Made by a program: the position numbers and the translations under genes. The notes below the pieces were generated by a model. It saw only the letters and a list, made by a program, of their open reading frames with translations, was not told the origin of the DNA and ran no database searches. A stretch of DNA of 34,785 nt from Methanosarcinaceae archaeon (GTDB lineage Archaea; Halobacteriota; Methanosarcinia; Methanosarcinales; Methanosarcinaceae): positions 1 to 34,785 of the forward strand of contig JAUWQD010000027.1 in NCBI GenBank assembly GCA_030611265.1, in the 5' to 3' direction. Below are positions 8,960 through 17,694 of the stretch, piece after piece; position 1 is the stretch's first letter; each line of letters opens with the position of its first letter.

Positions 8960-9877
8960 TCATCCAACATTAATTTTTTTGGAGATTTTTTTAAGCTTTT
9001 TTAACTGGTCTCGTTCAACATCGTTGATGTTTTCGCCTAGCGTGCGTAAATCTTTACGCAATGTCTTTGCATTATCACTGGTTATCACTTTTTTGCCGGT
9101 TTTAGCTTCAATATCATTGCGCGCATTACCAGCCACGCTTCCGCCTTCACGGGCCACGATTTTGTTCTCCTCCAAATTATGTGGCTCTCGTTTTTCAGAA
9201 ATTTCCGTTGTCGCGGTTTCTGCCAGCATGTTCAAAACCAATTCCAAGTTGGTCATATTATCACGCAAATTTTCTTTCTTAAGATTTTTATGAGTCTTGT
9301 ATTCTTTGGTCGCCATCCCAGTCCACGCCTTGGTAATCTCATCCGTCAAAATGGCAAACTCCAATCCTTCTTTAACTCCTCGCTTTTCCCATTCATCAGT
9401 CAAAGCTTTGCGAATTTCAATACTTTTGAGGCGCTGATTGATCCATTCCGAGCTATAACCTTTTTGCAGATAAGTTTTAAGTGCACGATCAATCGCCAAT
9501 TCCGGGTCGGCAGTTTCTTCCAGTCTTTCATACCCGACACGAGCAAGCCACAGTTTGAACGGCTCAGCGTTTGGGGAGGGAATTGACTGGATAAGACGGA
9601 GCATGGTTTCAGTATCTGCAACATCAGTGAGACGCATTTTACCGTCTTTAGCAATCATTTTCAAACCGTTACATTTTGTAACGCTTTCATTTGCCCCCTC
9701 ATCAATCAAACGTTTTTTGAGTCCCCGCCAATAAACTTGAGGATTATTGCTATTCGTTAGAACCGCTACTACATCAACAACAGCAAAATACCAAAGTTCC
9801 TTTTCCTCATCCCAATGGCGACGTATCTGCGTGCCTTCAAAAATTGCGATGGCTTCATTTTTTGCTTGTTTTTTCAT
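8960..9877 (-). CDS. Bro-N domain protein, DinD/antirepressor-like
   Basis: The 305-residue protein begins with a Bro-N domain (IFEGTQIRRHWDEEKELWYF, VVDVVAVLTNS, then LIQSIPSPNAEPFKLWLARVGYER). Its C-terminal half resembles DinD-like proteins (NLELVLNMLAETATTEI, GGSVAGNARNDIE). Bro-N proteins bind DNA in phages and large viruses, and DinD inhibits RecA filaments in Escherichia coli. Within restriction operons the function is unproven. The gene sits between hsdM (46 bases upstream) and hsdS (16 bases downstream), so it is part of the operon. A role controlling the cassette or sensing DNA damage is inference. Length and motifs look complete. Confidence 0.88.
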   Translation of the reverse strand: MKKQAKNEAIAIFEGTQIRRHWDEEKELWYFAVVDVVAVLTNSNNPQVYWRGLKKRLIDEGANESVTKCNGLKMIAKDGKMRLTDVADTETMLRLIQSIPSPNAEPFKLWLARVGYERLEETADPELAIDRALKTYLQKGYSSEWINQRLKSIEIRKALTDEWEKRGVKEGLEFAILTDEITKAWTGMATKEYKTHKNLKKENLRDNMTNLELVLNMLAETATTEISEKREPHNLEENKIVAREGGSVAGNARNDIEAKTGKKVITSDNAKTLRKDLRTLGENINDVERDQLKKLKKISKKINVG

Positions 9878-9923
9878 AATTGCCCCTTGTTAATTGAATG
9901 AAAATCCCCATTATCAATAGCAT

Positions 9924-12320
9924 TCAAGTCCATTCAAACCCCATTTTATCCAGATGCCCGTTCACCTTCATCTCCAGTTCATCCACTTGTGCATTCAAGT
10001 CAGGCATTGGCAAAGCATAGCGTTCCGCCAGTTCCTTAATGCGCCTCGTAAGACGCTGGGAAATACGCTCCAACTCAGACGTAACATCCTGACTAATGGC
10101 AGCCATCCATTTATCGTCCACAACAAGTATTTTTATCTCGTCCTCATTAAGCGTTTTGTACTTTCCAATTACCAGTTTATCCAGTGATTTTTGGGCATCT
10201 TTGATCTTCTTCCTGGCACTTGCTTCCTCTTTGATCAATTTCAAATATGCCTCTAACACTTCCCTCTCCTCAACAGAATCGGCATCGTTCTTGATCACCT
10301 TGATACACTTTTGCACATTGCTTTTACTGATCTTGCCCTTGTCCGTTTTCACTTCCTCAAGCAAACCATCTTCACCGCTATGCTCCTCGCCCATCTCTTC
10401 AATCCGGCGGCTAACATCATCACGTTCAACCTCCAATTGCTCTATCTCTTTTTTCTCGGCTGTAAAATAACGATCAATAACATATTGCTTGGGCAACAGT
10501 TCGCTATCCCATTCATCCTTCTTTCCATTGACCTGGGATAATTCAGCCTTCCAGCCATCAGCAGATATCAGGTAAACATCATCCTGCATAGTATCCATCC
10601 AGTAGGTCATAAGATGCTGATAAATATCATACTGGTCAATCAGGTCTTTATCTGCAAATGATGTGAGTATATCCTCAGACAACTTGAAAATCACATCTTT
10701 TGGCTTAGCATCCTTATCCAGACTTTTCAGCACAGGTATCCACTTAGCTTTCCACAAATCAAAAGCCGAATCAATACTTTCAGTATATCCCGTAAATTCA
10801 GGATGTGAAAAGATCGTATGTTTGATCTCATCCTGTGCAATTTTCAACTCAACATACCCTTCCCGTGAATCTGTGCTAAACAATGCATCCTTAAGCGTTG
10901 GATACACATCCCAGTAATTCCCCAAATCCTCAATATCCTGCTTTGGAATACCACCCCTCAAATGAGCCTCAATATCCTGAATATCCTCAGCTTCCTGACT
11001 ATCGATATAACGGGGAATGTTCAGGTTATACTCGTTCCTCTCAATCTCCTCCACAGCCACCATACGGGAATACTTGGGAACTTCAGTTTGCTTATTAAAT
11101 ACATCCACAATACTATGAATATCCTGCTCCCTCAAGCGGTTTTTATTGCCATCCTTCACAAAACCCTTGCTGGCATCCACCATAAAGATACCTTTTCGAC
11201 CATCAGCATACTCTTTATCGATAACAATGATACAAGCAGGAATGCCAGTACCATAAAAAAGATTTGCAGGCAACCCGATAATACCCTTTATAACACCTCT
11301 TCGGATCAGGTTCGTGCGTATATCCGCCTCGGCATTTCCACGAAACAGCACGCCATGAGGCAAAATAATCGCACCCTTGCCTTTGTTTTTAAGTGAACGG
11401 ATAAGATGCAACATAAAAGCATAATCGCCATTCTTGGCTGGCGGTATGCCAGCTTTGAAACGTTCATATAAATCGTTTTTAGGGTCAAAACCACTGCCCC
11501 AAGCCTTTGTAGAAAAGGGAGGATTGGCAACTGCAAAATCAAAGGTCTTTAGAGTTCCGTCCGGATTCTTGAAATGAGGTGTTGAAAGAGTATTATCATT
11601 CCATATATCAGCCGTCGGATTATTATGCAAGATCATATTCATTTTAGCCAAAGCAGTCGTGGCATTATCCATCTCCTGTCCATAAATGGTAACACCTTGA
11701 TGCGTTTCATCAGCAGCTTTTAGCAATAATGACCCACTACCACAGGTAGGATCATAAATAGTCTGAGTCTGGCTTTTGGCTTGATCAATGCCAATTACCC
11801 TTGCCATTATTCGCGACACCTCAGCCGGCGTATAAAATTGTCCTTTGCTCTTACCTGATTCAGTCGCAAAATGACGCATAAGATATTCATAGGCATCGCC
11901 TAAAATATCGTCACCTTCGGCTTTGTTCTTACTAAAATCAAGGCTTTCATTTTGAAATATGCCCACGAGATTGGAAAGTCGATCAACCATCTCCTTTCCT
12001 TTGCCAAGCTTGTCTGAGTCATCGAAATCAGCTACATCGATTACACCCTTCAAGTCGTTAGCTTTTGCCAGTTCTGCTATGATTGTATTGATACCCTCGC
12101 CAATACCTTTTTTACCTTTCAGCGAAACCATATCCTGAAAACTTCCACCTTCAGGAACTTCAATTAAGGCATCCTTTTTGCCGGCATATTTATCCGATAC
12201 ATATTTTACAAACAATAATACTAATACATAATCTTTGTATTGGGAGGCATCCATTCCGCCCCTCAACTCGTCACAACTTTTCCAGAGAGAGCTGTATAAT
12301 TCACTTTTTTTAATTGCCAT
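9924..12320 (-). CDS. hsdM: Type I restriction-modification methylase subunit M
   Basis: This is an N6-adenine methyltransferase that modifies the HsdS-selected target. The N-terminal HsdM helical domain (1-140) is followed by GQFYTP (160-165), the SAM-binding motif DPTCGSGS (190-197), and the catalytic NPPF (266-269). At 798 residues it belongs to the long HsdM type. The last ~300 residues are charged and partly coiled coil (for example EKKEIEQLEVERDDVSRRIE) and contact the other subunits. The ATG at 12320 has an AAGGAA site overlapping the 4-base target duplication of the MITE-like element. This is the first gene of the operon, so cassette expression must start within or beyond that element. 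Confidence 0.96.
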   Translation of the reverse strand: MAIKKSELYSSLWKSCDELRGGMDASQYKDYVLVLLFVKYVSDKYAGKKDALIEVPEGGSFQDMVSLKGKKGIGEGINTIIAELAKANDLKGVIDVADFDDSDKLGKGKEMVDRLSNLVGIFQNESLDFSKNKAEGDDILGDAYEYLMRHFATESGKSKGQFYTPAEVSRIMARVIGIDQAKSQTQTIYDPTCGSGSLLLKAADETHQGVTIYGQEMDNATTALAKMNMILHNNPTADIWNDNTLSTPHFKNPDGTLKTFDFAVANPPFSTKAWGSGFDPKNDLYERFKAGIPPAKNGDYAFMLHLIRSLKNKGKGAIILPHGVLFRGNAEADIRTNLIRRGVIKGIIGLPANLFYGTGIPACIIVIDKEYADGRKGIFMVDASKGFVKDGNKNRLREQDIHSIVDVFNKQTEVPKYSRMVAVEEIERNEYNLNIPRYIDSQEAEDIQDIEAHLRGGIPKQDIEDLGNYWDVYPTLKDALFSTDSREGYVELKIAQDEIKHTIFSHPEFTGYTESIDSAFDLWKAKWIPVLKSLDKDAKPKDVIFKLSEDILTSFADKDLIDQYDIYQHLMTYWMDTMQDDVYLISADGWKAELSQVNGKKDEWDSELLPKQYVIDRYFTAEKKEIEQLEVERDDVSRRIEEMGEEHSGEDGLLEEVKTDKGKISKSNVQKCIKVIKNDADSVEEREVLEAYLKLIKEEASARKKIKDAQKSLDKLVIGKYKTLNEDEIKILVVDDKWMAAISQDVTSELERISQRLTRRIKELAERYALPMPDLNAQVDELEMKVNGHLDKMGFEWT

Positions 12321-12334
12321 TTTTAATTCCTTTA

Positions 12335-12441
12335 GAGGCTGTCTAACAATTGCTGTGGACGATAAAATAAAACCTTATTTATTGATTTAAAGCCATATTT
12401 GTCCTTCTTTCATCTGTGATTTTGGATTGTTGGACAGCCTC
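12335..12441. mobile_element. 107-bp MITE-like element with 16-bp inverted ends and TTTA duplication
   Basis: The left end reads GAGGCTGTCTAACAAT and the reverse complement of the right end reads GAGGCTGTCCAACAAT, a 15/16 match. The element is flanked on both sides by TTTA, the expected target site duplication. The 75-base interior has no ORF, so it is non-autonomous. Ends of the GAGGCTGT type occur in several transposase families; the parent is not in this window. It lies 14 bases upstream of the hsdM start codon. Confidence 0.8.
12375..12391 (-). promoter_or_regulatory. Possible TATA element inside the MITE, driving hsdM
   Basis: On the minus strand the MITE interior contains TTTAAATCAATAAATAAGG, which offers one or two archaeal TATA-like boxes. 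Transcription starting ~25 bases downstream would leave a 40-55 base leader before hsdM. This is pattern-based only. The native promoter could instead lie upstream at 12442-12648. Confidence 0.35.
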
Positions 12442-12648
12442 TTTACTATGTAAAATCATGAATCATATTTAAAAATTCGGTTTTGCTGAAGCGGTGAATC
12501 CTTTAGAGTTGATACCGTTTCAAGTTAAAAAGTCAACGTTTTCCACAAGGGCATTGTGACATGATGAGATATCACGATACCATGTGATTTGTGAAGCAAC
12601 TTGCTGCACAAATGCTTAATCAAGACATGCGAGAAAGAATAAATTACC
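12442..12648. other. Non-coding gap upstream of the MITE
   Basis: Together with the MITE this fills the 328-base gap between hsdM and the deoxyhypusine synthase remnant. I see no ORF, tRNA or strong hairpin in it. It may hold the original promoter of the restriction operon or decayed sequence from the lost gene. Confidence 0.4.
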
Positions 12649-13068
12649 TTACTCCCCCAACCGACTCCGCGCAGCCGCCACAATTATCGGAAGCGTAATA
12701 GTAGCATCAGCATACACCGTTACCGAGCGAGCCTCTTCCCCGACCTTGCCCCATGAACGTGCCTCATCAAGAGTCGCACCACTCAAACCGCCGGTCTCGG
12801 GAGTACCCATTGTCAACTGTATCGCATAATCGAAATCGTTCGGGGTAACAAGCATTGACTGGAAAATATAATTCTTGGGAACCTCGCCGCAGGCGGCGCA
12901 TTCCACTGCCACCAACCCCAAAATCCACAACCCAAACATGCAATTCTCATATCTGCAAATACGACAACGCTTGAAACCGTTTTGCATTTCAGATTCCGGA
13001 TGTAGGAACGTGCCGCACTGCGCGCGTGTAGTCGCGTCGTTTTTCGCATCTGTCTTGACTCTTTTCAT
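12649..13068 (-). pseudogene. Truncated deoxyhypusine synthase-like gene (C-terminus only)
   Basis: The last ~75 residues match the C-terminus of the deoxyhypusine synthase family. VPKNYIFQSML, FDYAIQLTMGTPETGGLSGA and the catalytic-lysine motif ARSWGKV are visible, then VYADATITLPIIVAA. They align with the intact copy at 30859-31923 (VPKNFIQQ, HDYAIQYT, GGLSG, VSWGKI, VDATIALP) but are divergent from it, so this was a distinct paralog. The remaining ~65 upstream codons, before about 12897, show no similarity. A full enzyme needs about 300-350 residues, so the NAD-binding N-terminal two thirds are missing. It lies at the edge of the restriction cassette and was probably truncated by rearrangement there. 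Confidence 0.8.
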
Positions 13069-13099
13069 CTAGCGACATTGTAGGTTGACTCGACACTAG

Positions 13100-13151
13100 T
13101 ATCGATGATTTCTATCGAAGTCATCTATCGATGATTTCTATCGAAGTCACC
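13100..13151. repeat. Two tandem copies of a 26-bp unit
   Basis: A 26-base unit beginning TATCGATGATTTC is repeated back to back with one difference, followed by the first bases of a third copy. It lies between the truncated deoxyhypusine synthase gene and idsA. TCGATGA/TCGAAGTC subrepeats give weak dyad symmetry. Confidence 0.85.
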
Positions 13152-13194
13152 TATCAAATATTAGAAGGTATTTTCGACTTTTCCGACAGTTTCT

Positions 13195-14160
13195 TCAATA
13201 CGATCGCTCGACCATATAGTCGGCGATTGCCAGAAGCACATCTTTTGCTTCGGAATCATCCAGAATATCCAATTTCGCCTTACCCTGCTGTATATATGAC
13301 ATTGCAAGATCACTTGCATAACCGATAGAACCTGAATCTTCCAGTATTTTGACAGCCTCATCGATCTGTGAAGTCGTAGCACTGCCGCTTCCGAATATGT
13401 CTAAATTTACACCATGATCCTGTGCATGAATGGCAATAACGGTCTTCTTGCCTTCCATAAGATCACTGCCACGCACTTTCCCGAGAACATCCTCCGGGGT
13501 TATCAGGTCAAGCACATCATCATAAATCTGGAAACCAATACCGATCAAACGTCCATACTCGTATAATGCCTCTGCAACCTCATCTGATGCACCGCCAAGC
13601 AATGCACCGATCTCTGCGGATGCTGCATAGAGGACAGATGTCTTCTTCCCGACCATCTCAAGGTATTCCTCTTCCTCAACATCATCCCGATTCTCAAAAT
13701 CAATATCCATCCATTGCCCTTCACATATTTCAGTACATGTTCTGGACAAAAGTTCAATGGACTTGACAATACGTACAGGATCAGCCTTCATGCGCGAAAG
13801 AATCTCAAAAGACTTTGAGTATAACGTATCACCTGCAAGAATGGCACCTGCCTTACTCCATTTTACATGAACTGCAGGCATGCCACGGCGAATCTCATCC
13901 CTATCCATAATGTCATCATGAATCAATGTGAAATTATGAACAAGTTCCACAGCAACGGCTGCCGGCAATACAGCATCGACATCTGAGCCTACAGCCTCAG
14001 CCGCAAGGATCACAGTAGCAGGACGCAGGCGTTTACCGCCGGCATCAGGCAAATACCGTGAAGCCTTGTAGAGTTCTTCAGGGTGAGTGATGGGGAGCAA
14101 CTCCCCTATAGCCTTATCAACATGCACACTTCGTTTTTTAATTTCATCAATTACATTCAT
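13195..14160 (-). CDS. idsA: Geranylgeranyl diphosphate synthase
   Basis: This prenyltransferase extends DMAPP/FPP with IPP to build the C20 precursor of archaeal lipids. The first Asp-rich motif is DDIMD (82-86) and the second is DDVLD (214-218). GGKRLRP (41-47) binds IPP. Phe77, five residues before the first Asp-rich motif, matches the position that sets C20 chain length in characterised archaeal GGPP synthases. The length of 321 residues is normal. GTGAT lies just upstream of the ATG. It is the last gene of the isoprenoid run, 46 bases after rnj. Confidence 0.95.
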   Translation of the reverse strand: MNVIDEIKKRSVHVDKAIGELLPITHPEELYKASRYLPDAGGKRLRPATVILAAEAVGSDVDAVLPAAVAVELVHNFTLIHDDIMDRDEIRRGMPAVHVKWSKAGAILAGDTLYSKSFEILSRMKADPVRIVKSIELLSRTCTEICEGQWMDIDFENRDDVEEEEYLEMVGKKTSVLYAASAEIGALLGGASDEVAEALYEYGRLIGIGFQIYDDVLDLITPEDVLGKVRGSDLMEGKKTVIAIHAQDHGVNLDIFGSGSATTSQIDEAVKILEDSGSIGYASDLAMSYIQQGKAKLDILDDSEAKDVLLAIADYMVERSY

Positions 14161-14206
14161 GTTAGATCACGATCGGATTGATATATATTTGAGATTATAT
14201 TCTATA

Positions 14207-15550
14207 TTATTCTTCTATATATAACTCTTCACCATTCCGTAGCAGATGTAAAGTGTCACCCAGCTCATATCCAGCATCTTCTGCCATCTCAATGTATGAA
14301 GCGTGCATCGCAATAAATCCATGGGCAGGAATTACATGCTCAGGATTGATCAACCGCAGGAGTTCCCAGTGGTCTTCACGATATGCATGACCGGATACAT
14401 GTACATTATCATAGATCCTTGCCCCGCGCATTCGAAGTTTTGTCTCCAGAGCATAGCGGTTTGCCTGTGTCATCGGAGTTGGGATTACATTTGCAGAGAA
14501 AATGATACGGTCACCTGACTCTATCTCATATGCAGTCTCACCTTTTGCGATCCTGCCAAGTATTGCACCGGGCTCACCCTGATGACCTGTAACAATGGGC
14601 AGGTATTTTTCCTTACCTTCATTCATGATCTTCTTGAATGCCCTATCGATCTCATTTCGTTTTCCGTAAATTTCGATGTTTTTGGGTAATTTAATATATC
14701 CAAGTTTACTGGCAGTCACCACATATTTGTCCATTGAACGTCCCATCAGAACAGGGATACGACCCATCTCTTCTGCTGCCTGAATGATCGAATTGATACG
14801 TGCGATGTGTGATGCAAAAGTGGTAATGATCATACCAACATCAGATTCTTCTGTGCCAAGTAATACATCACGAACCATATCGTGTGCAATTTTCTCTGAT
14901 GGTGTCTTGCCTGCACGACCTGCATTGGTACTTTCCGTGATCATAGCGATCACACCTTCCTGACCAAGTTCCCTCAGACGATCAAAGTCCGGTGCCTCAC
15001 CAATTGTGGGAGTCCGGTCAAGTTTGAAATCACATGCATACAAAATAGCACCTGCCGGTGTGTGTATCGCGGCAAAGACCGAATCAATTATACTGTGCTG
15101 TACCCTGATAAATTCGATCGATACATCTTCTGTGACCTGGTAGATCCCGCCTGCGTTCAGCGTGATGATCTTATTCTTGGCACTAAATTTGCGCTCAGAT
15201 GCGATCTGCTGTTTTACAAGAGCAGCGGTATAAGGAGTACCAAGGATCGGGGCATCATACCTGTGCGCCAACTTTGGTATTGCACCAATGTGATCAAGGT
15301 GTCCATGTGTACACACGATTGCACGCACAGTACCATCGATCTGTTTCATGATAGTATCGTCAGGGATCGCACCCATCTCGATCAATTCAAGAGAATGCAT
15401 CTTGTCAATCTCAACGTCTTCATGTATCTGTACACGGTCTAATCTGAGACCCATATCAAGGATAATAATATCCTCATCAACTCTTACAGCAGTCATGTTG
15501 CGGCCCATTTCATTATATCCGCCAACTGCAATTATTCCTATTTCTGTCAT
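14207..15550 (-). CDS. rnj: Archaeal RNase J (metallo-beta-lactamase/beta-CASP)
   Basis: The protein is a euryarchaeal RNase J-type 5'-3' exoribonuclease involved in RNA decay. The metallo-beta-lactamase core shows HGHLDH (82-87) and DFKLDRTP. The beta-CASP part has LMGRSMDKY, VVTGHQGEPGA and HVSGHA, and the C-terminal metal ligand is in VIPAHGF. At 447 residues it is the short archaeal form without the bacterial C-terminal extension. The ATG at 15550 follows GAGGT. Its place between fni and idsA recurs in euryarchaeal isoprenoid clusters, so co-transcription is likely. Confidence 0.93.
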   Translation of the reverse strand: MTEIGIIAVGGYNEMGRNMTAVRVDEDIIILDMGLRLDRVQIHEDVEIDKMHSLELIEMGAIPDDTIMKQIDGTVRAIVCTHGHLDHIGAIPKLAHRYDAPILGTPYTAALVKQQIASERKFSAKNKIITLNAGGIYQVTEDVSIEFIRVQHSIIDSVFAAIHTPAGAILYACDFKLDRTPTIGEAPDFDRLRELGQEGVIAMITESTNAGRAGKTPSEKIAHDMVRDVLLGTEESDVGMIITTFASHIARINSIIQAAEEMGRIPVLMGRSMDKYVVTASKLGYIKLPKNIEIYGKRNEIDRAFKKIMNEGKEKYLPIVTGHQGEPGAILGRIAKGETAYEIESGDRIIFSANVIPTPMTQANRYALETKLRMRGARIYDNVHVSGHAYREDHWELLRLINPEHVIPAHGFIAMHASYIEMAEDAGYELGDTLHLLRNGEELYIEE

Positions 15551-15562
15551 TAATTAACCTCT

Positions 15563-15650
15563 TAATAAATTTCTAATTCTAACTATGCTTCCAATTTAAA
15601 TTCCAATTCCAATTCAAAATCTAATCTAATCTAATTTTAGTTCTAATCCC
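15563..15650. repeat. Degenerate ATTAGA/AATTGG run upstream of rnj
   Basis: The spacer between fni and rnj is made of short AT-rich units. On the minus strand these read as ATTAGA and AATTGG variants ending just before the rnj ribosome binding site. No ORF is present. The same style of repeat appears before fni and after pyrF. Confidence 0.6.
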
Positions 15651-15735
15651 TTACTTTTTTCTTACTTGTTTTCTGTTCAATCCTTTGAACATATGACTGT
15701 GAATTTTGTGATTTTCTCTGTGATGAATGTTGAAC

Positions 15736-16824
15736 TCATACAACGCTTGAACGTACAGCAAGATCCTTTACATCAAACCCGCGTTGTGTCAGGTATTCAA
15801 GTGTCCAACCTGTTATTACAGCCGGAGTTGTTCGCAATTTGTCAATATTGCTACATCCACAAAGGAACATTGTTACTTTCAATTCATTCAACATACTCGT
15901 CAAGACGTTGACGACTTCATCTTTGCCTTTCATTGCAGGCCCTACAAATGGCAGTGCCGCACTTGCAACATCCGCCCCGACAGCAATTGATTTTGCTATG
16001 TCAAGACCTGTCCTGACACCACCGGTACCAATGACTGGAAGTGATCTACTGCATTCAACAATACTTGCTACGGTAGGAATTCCAAAGTCCCAGAACAACT
16101 CTCCGAGAAGTTCCGACAAAATATCATTTCGAGCACTTGCCCGGTAAACCTCAACACCTGACCAACTTGTACCACCTACACCGCCAACATCAATTGCTGA
16201 CACGCCAGCCTTTTTCAAAAGCAGGGCATCCTCATTTGATATTCCCCCACCTGTTTCTTTGACGATAACAGGTATTTTCATGGAACATATCTCTTTAATT
16301 GCATCAAGTGTGCCTGATGCATCCCGATCCCCTTCCGGCTGGACAGCCTCCTGAAGGAAATTCAGGTGCACTGCCATTGCATCGGCATCGATCATCTCTA
16401 CCATTTTCTCAATACCTTCAATGCCATATTCCTTGATCTGTGCGGCACCTACATTACCATAGATAAATGCATTTGGTGCCTCATCGCGAACCACCCTGAA
16501 TGAATCTTCCTGTTTCGGGTCCTCGATCGCCGCCCTCTGACTTCCTACACCCATTCCGATACCGACCTCTTCGGCTGCCTTTGCAAGCGATGCATTTATG
16601 CCCACAGTGTCAGGATGTCCTCCCGTAATGGATGCGATCATAAACGGTGCATTCAGACGTTTGCCCATAAAATCAACAGATATATCTATTGCATCCATAC
16701 TGACTTCAGGCATTGCACGGTGCACCAGAATTACATCATCAAACCCTGCACTGACATTCCGGGACTCTACCGGACTTGTTGCACATATATTCAGATGCTC
16801 TATCTTTCTTTGAGATGTGGTCAT
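15736..16824 (-). CDS. fni: Type 2 isopentenyl-diphosphate delta-isomerase
   Basis: This FMN- and NAD(P)H-dependent enzyme interconverts IPP and DMAPP. The 362 residues contain RKIEHL (6-11), MIASITGGH (62-70), MGVGSQRAAI (91-100), HLNFLQEAVQPEGDR (153-167) and GGVGGTSW. These are the substrate- and flavin-binding motifs of IDI-2. The start at 16824 has a strong GGGAGG. It follows ipk across a repeat-rich 90-base spacer and completes the route from mevalonate phosphate to DMAPP. Confidence 0.96.
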   Translation of the reverse strand: MTTSQRKIEHLNICATSPVESRNVSAGFDDVILVHRAMPEVSMDAIDISVDFMGKRLNAPFMIASITGGHPDTVGINASLAKAAEEVGIGMGVGSQRAAIEDPKQEDSFRVVRDEAPNAFIYGNVGAAQIKEYGIEGIEKMVEMIDADAMAVHLNFLQEAVQPEGDRDASGTLDAIKEICSMKIPVIVKETGGGISNEDALLLKKAGVSAIDVGGVGGTSWSGVEVYRASARNDILSELLGELFWDFGIPTVASIVECSRSLPVIGTGGVRTGLDIAKSIAVGADVASAALPFVGPAMKGKDEVVNVLTSMLNELKVTMFLCGCSNIDKLRTTPAVITGWTLEYLTQRGFDVKDLAVRSSVV

Positions 16825-16860
16825 TATCGATCCTCCCTGATGTAATTATTCATAATTCAA

Positions 16861-16906
16861 ATTCTAACTATAATTCAAACTATAATTCTAACTATAATTC
16901 TAATTA
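16861..16906. repeat. 12-bp tandem repeat between ipk and fni
   Basis: The plus-strand unit ATTCTAACTATA occurs in three and a half successive copies (second copy ATTCAAACTATA). The run fills the spacer between the ipk stop and the fni ribosome binding site. It is transcribed if the cluster is one operon, and it is AT-rich with little pairing potential. Confidence 0.85.
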
Positions 16907-16914
16907 CATACTTG

Positions 16915-17694
16915 TTATTTTGTTATCGCGGTTCCGATGTCATCACCGCCTAGAAACCTTGAGACGTTACCGGACTTTCCTGCGTTGAATATGTACGAAG
17001 TGATACTTGATGTTTCGCAAAGTTTTAACAGTTCACCAACCTTTCCGAGCATCCCGCCGGTAACATCAGTACTTTCCGACGCACCAATGTATTTTTTAAT
17101 ATCCTTGAAATTCGAGGATGTGATCGTTGGGATCGTGTCACCTTTGTCATCAAGAACACCGTCTTTAGCGCTTCCAATACCAATCCTTGCGCTACCGAGT
17201 TGCACTGCAAGATAAGGAACTATCTGGTCGCCCGATAGGACGGATGTCCCGAGTTTTGTATCCATCACTACATCACCGTGCAGCACAGGTACAAAACCAT
17301 TGTCAAGCATCAGATGAATATTGTCAAGAAACATCTGTGAGATCCTGCCATTTTCAGACACGGTGCTGCCCATCGGGTGCACTCCAACAGCATCTACTCC
17401 TGCATTTTTCAGGGATTCCACGACAATACGGTTGAGCGTTTTCACGGATTCATGTGTGATAAGCGCACCTTTGGCATCGAACTTCTCGGTAAGTGCGTAC
17501 TTCTTTGCTTGCGGATGTCCGAATGAACCCGCACCGTGAACAATAATCAACCTGTCCTTATGTTTTGATATCTCGCCTGCGATCCGCTCGATCTCATCAT
17601 AATTTGCAGCGCCATCATTTGCATCCTTATCTGTGATTATGCTGCCGCCGATCTTTAAAATTGTTACATTTGTGATATCATCTGATGCATTCAT
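16915..17694 (-). CDS. ipk: Isopentenyl phosphate kinase
   Basis: It phosphorylates isopentenyl phosphate to IPP in the archaeal version of the mevalonate pathway. It is an amino-acid-kinase-fold protein of 259 residues with the N-terminal lysine motif LKIGGSIIT (13-21) and HGAGSFGHP. His60 is the conserved active-site residue that separates this family from other amino acid kinases. GDVVMD and the nucleotide-binding GSAKDGV follow. The ATG overlaps the mvk stop by four bases (ATGA), so the two kinases are translated together. Confidence 0.95.
   Translation of the reverse strand: MNASDDITNVTILKIGGSIITDKDANDGAANYDEIERIAGEISKHKDRLIIVHGAGSFGHPQAKKYALTEKFDAKGALITHESVKTLNRIVVESLKNAGVDAVGVHPMGSTVSENGRISQMFLDNIHLMLDNGFVPVLHGDVVMDTKLGTSVLSGDQIVPYLAVQLGSARIGIGSAKDGVLDDKGDTIPTITSSNFKDIKKYIGASESTDVTGGMLGKVGELLKLCETSSITSYIFNAGKSGNVSRFLGGDDIGTAITK

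Noticed and set aside
16341-16350. GGACAGCCTC in fni, matching the end of the MITE
   Set aside because: Only 10 bases match, inside conserved coding sequence (VQPEGDR region), with no partner repeat.
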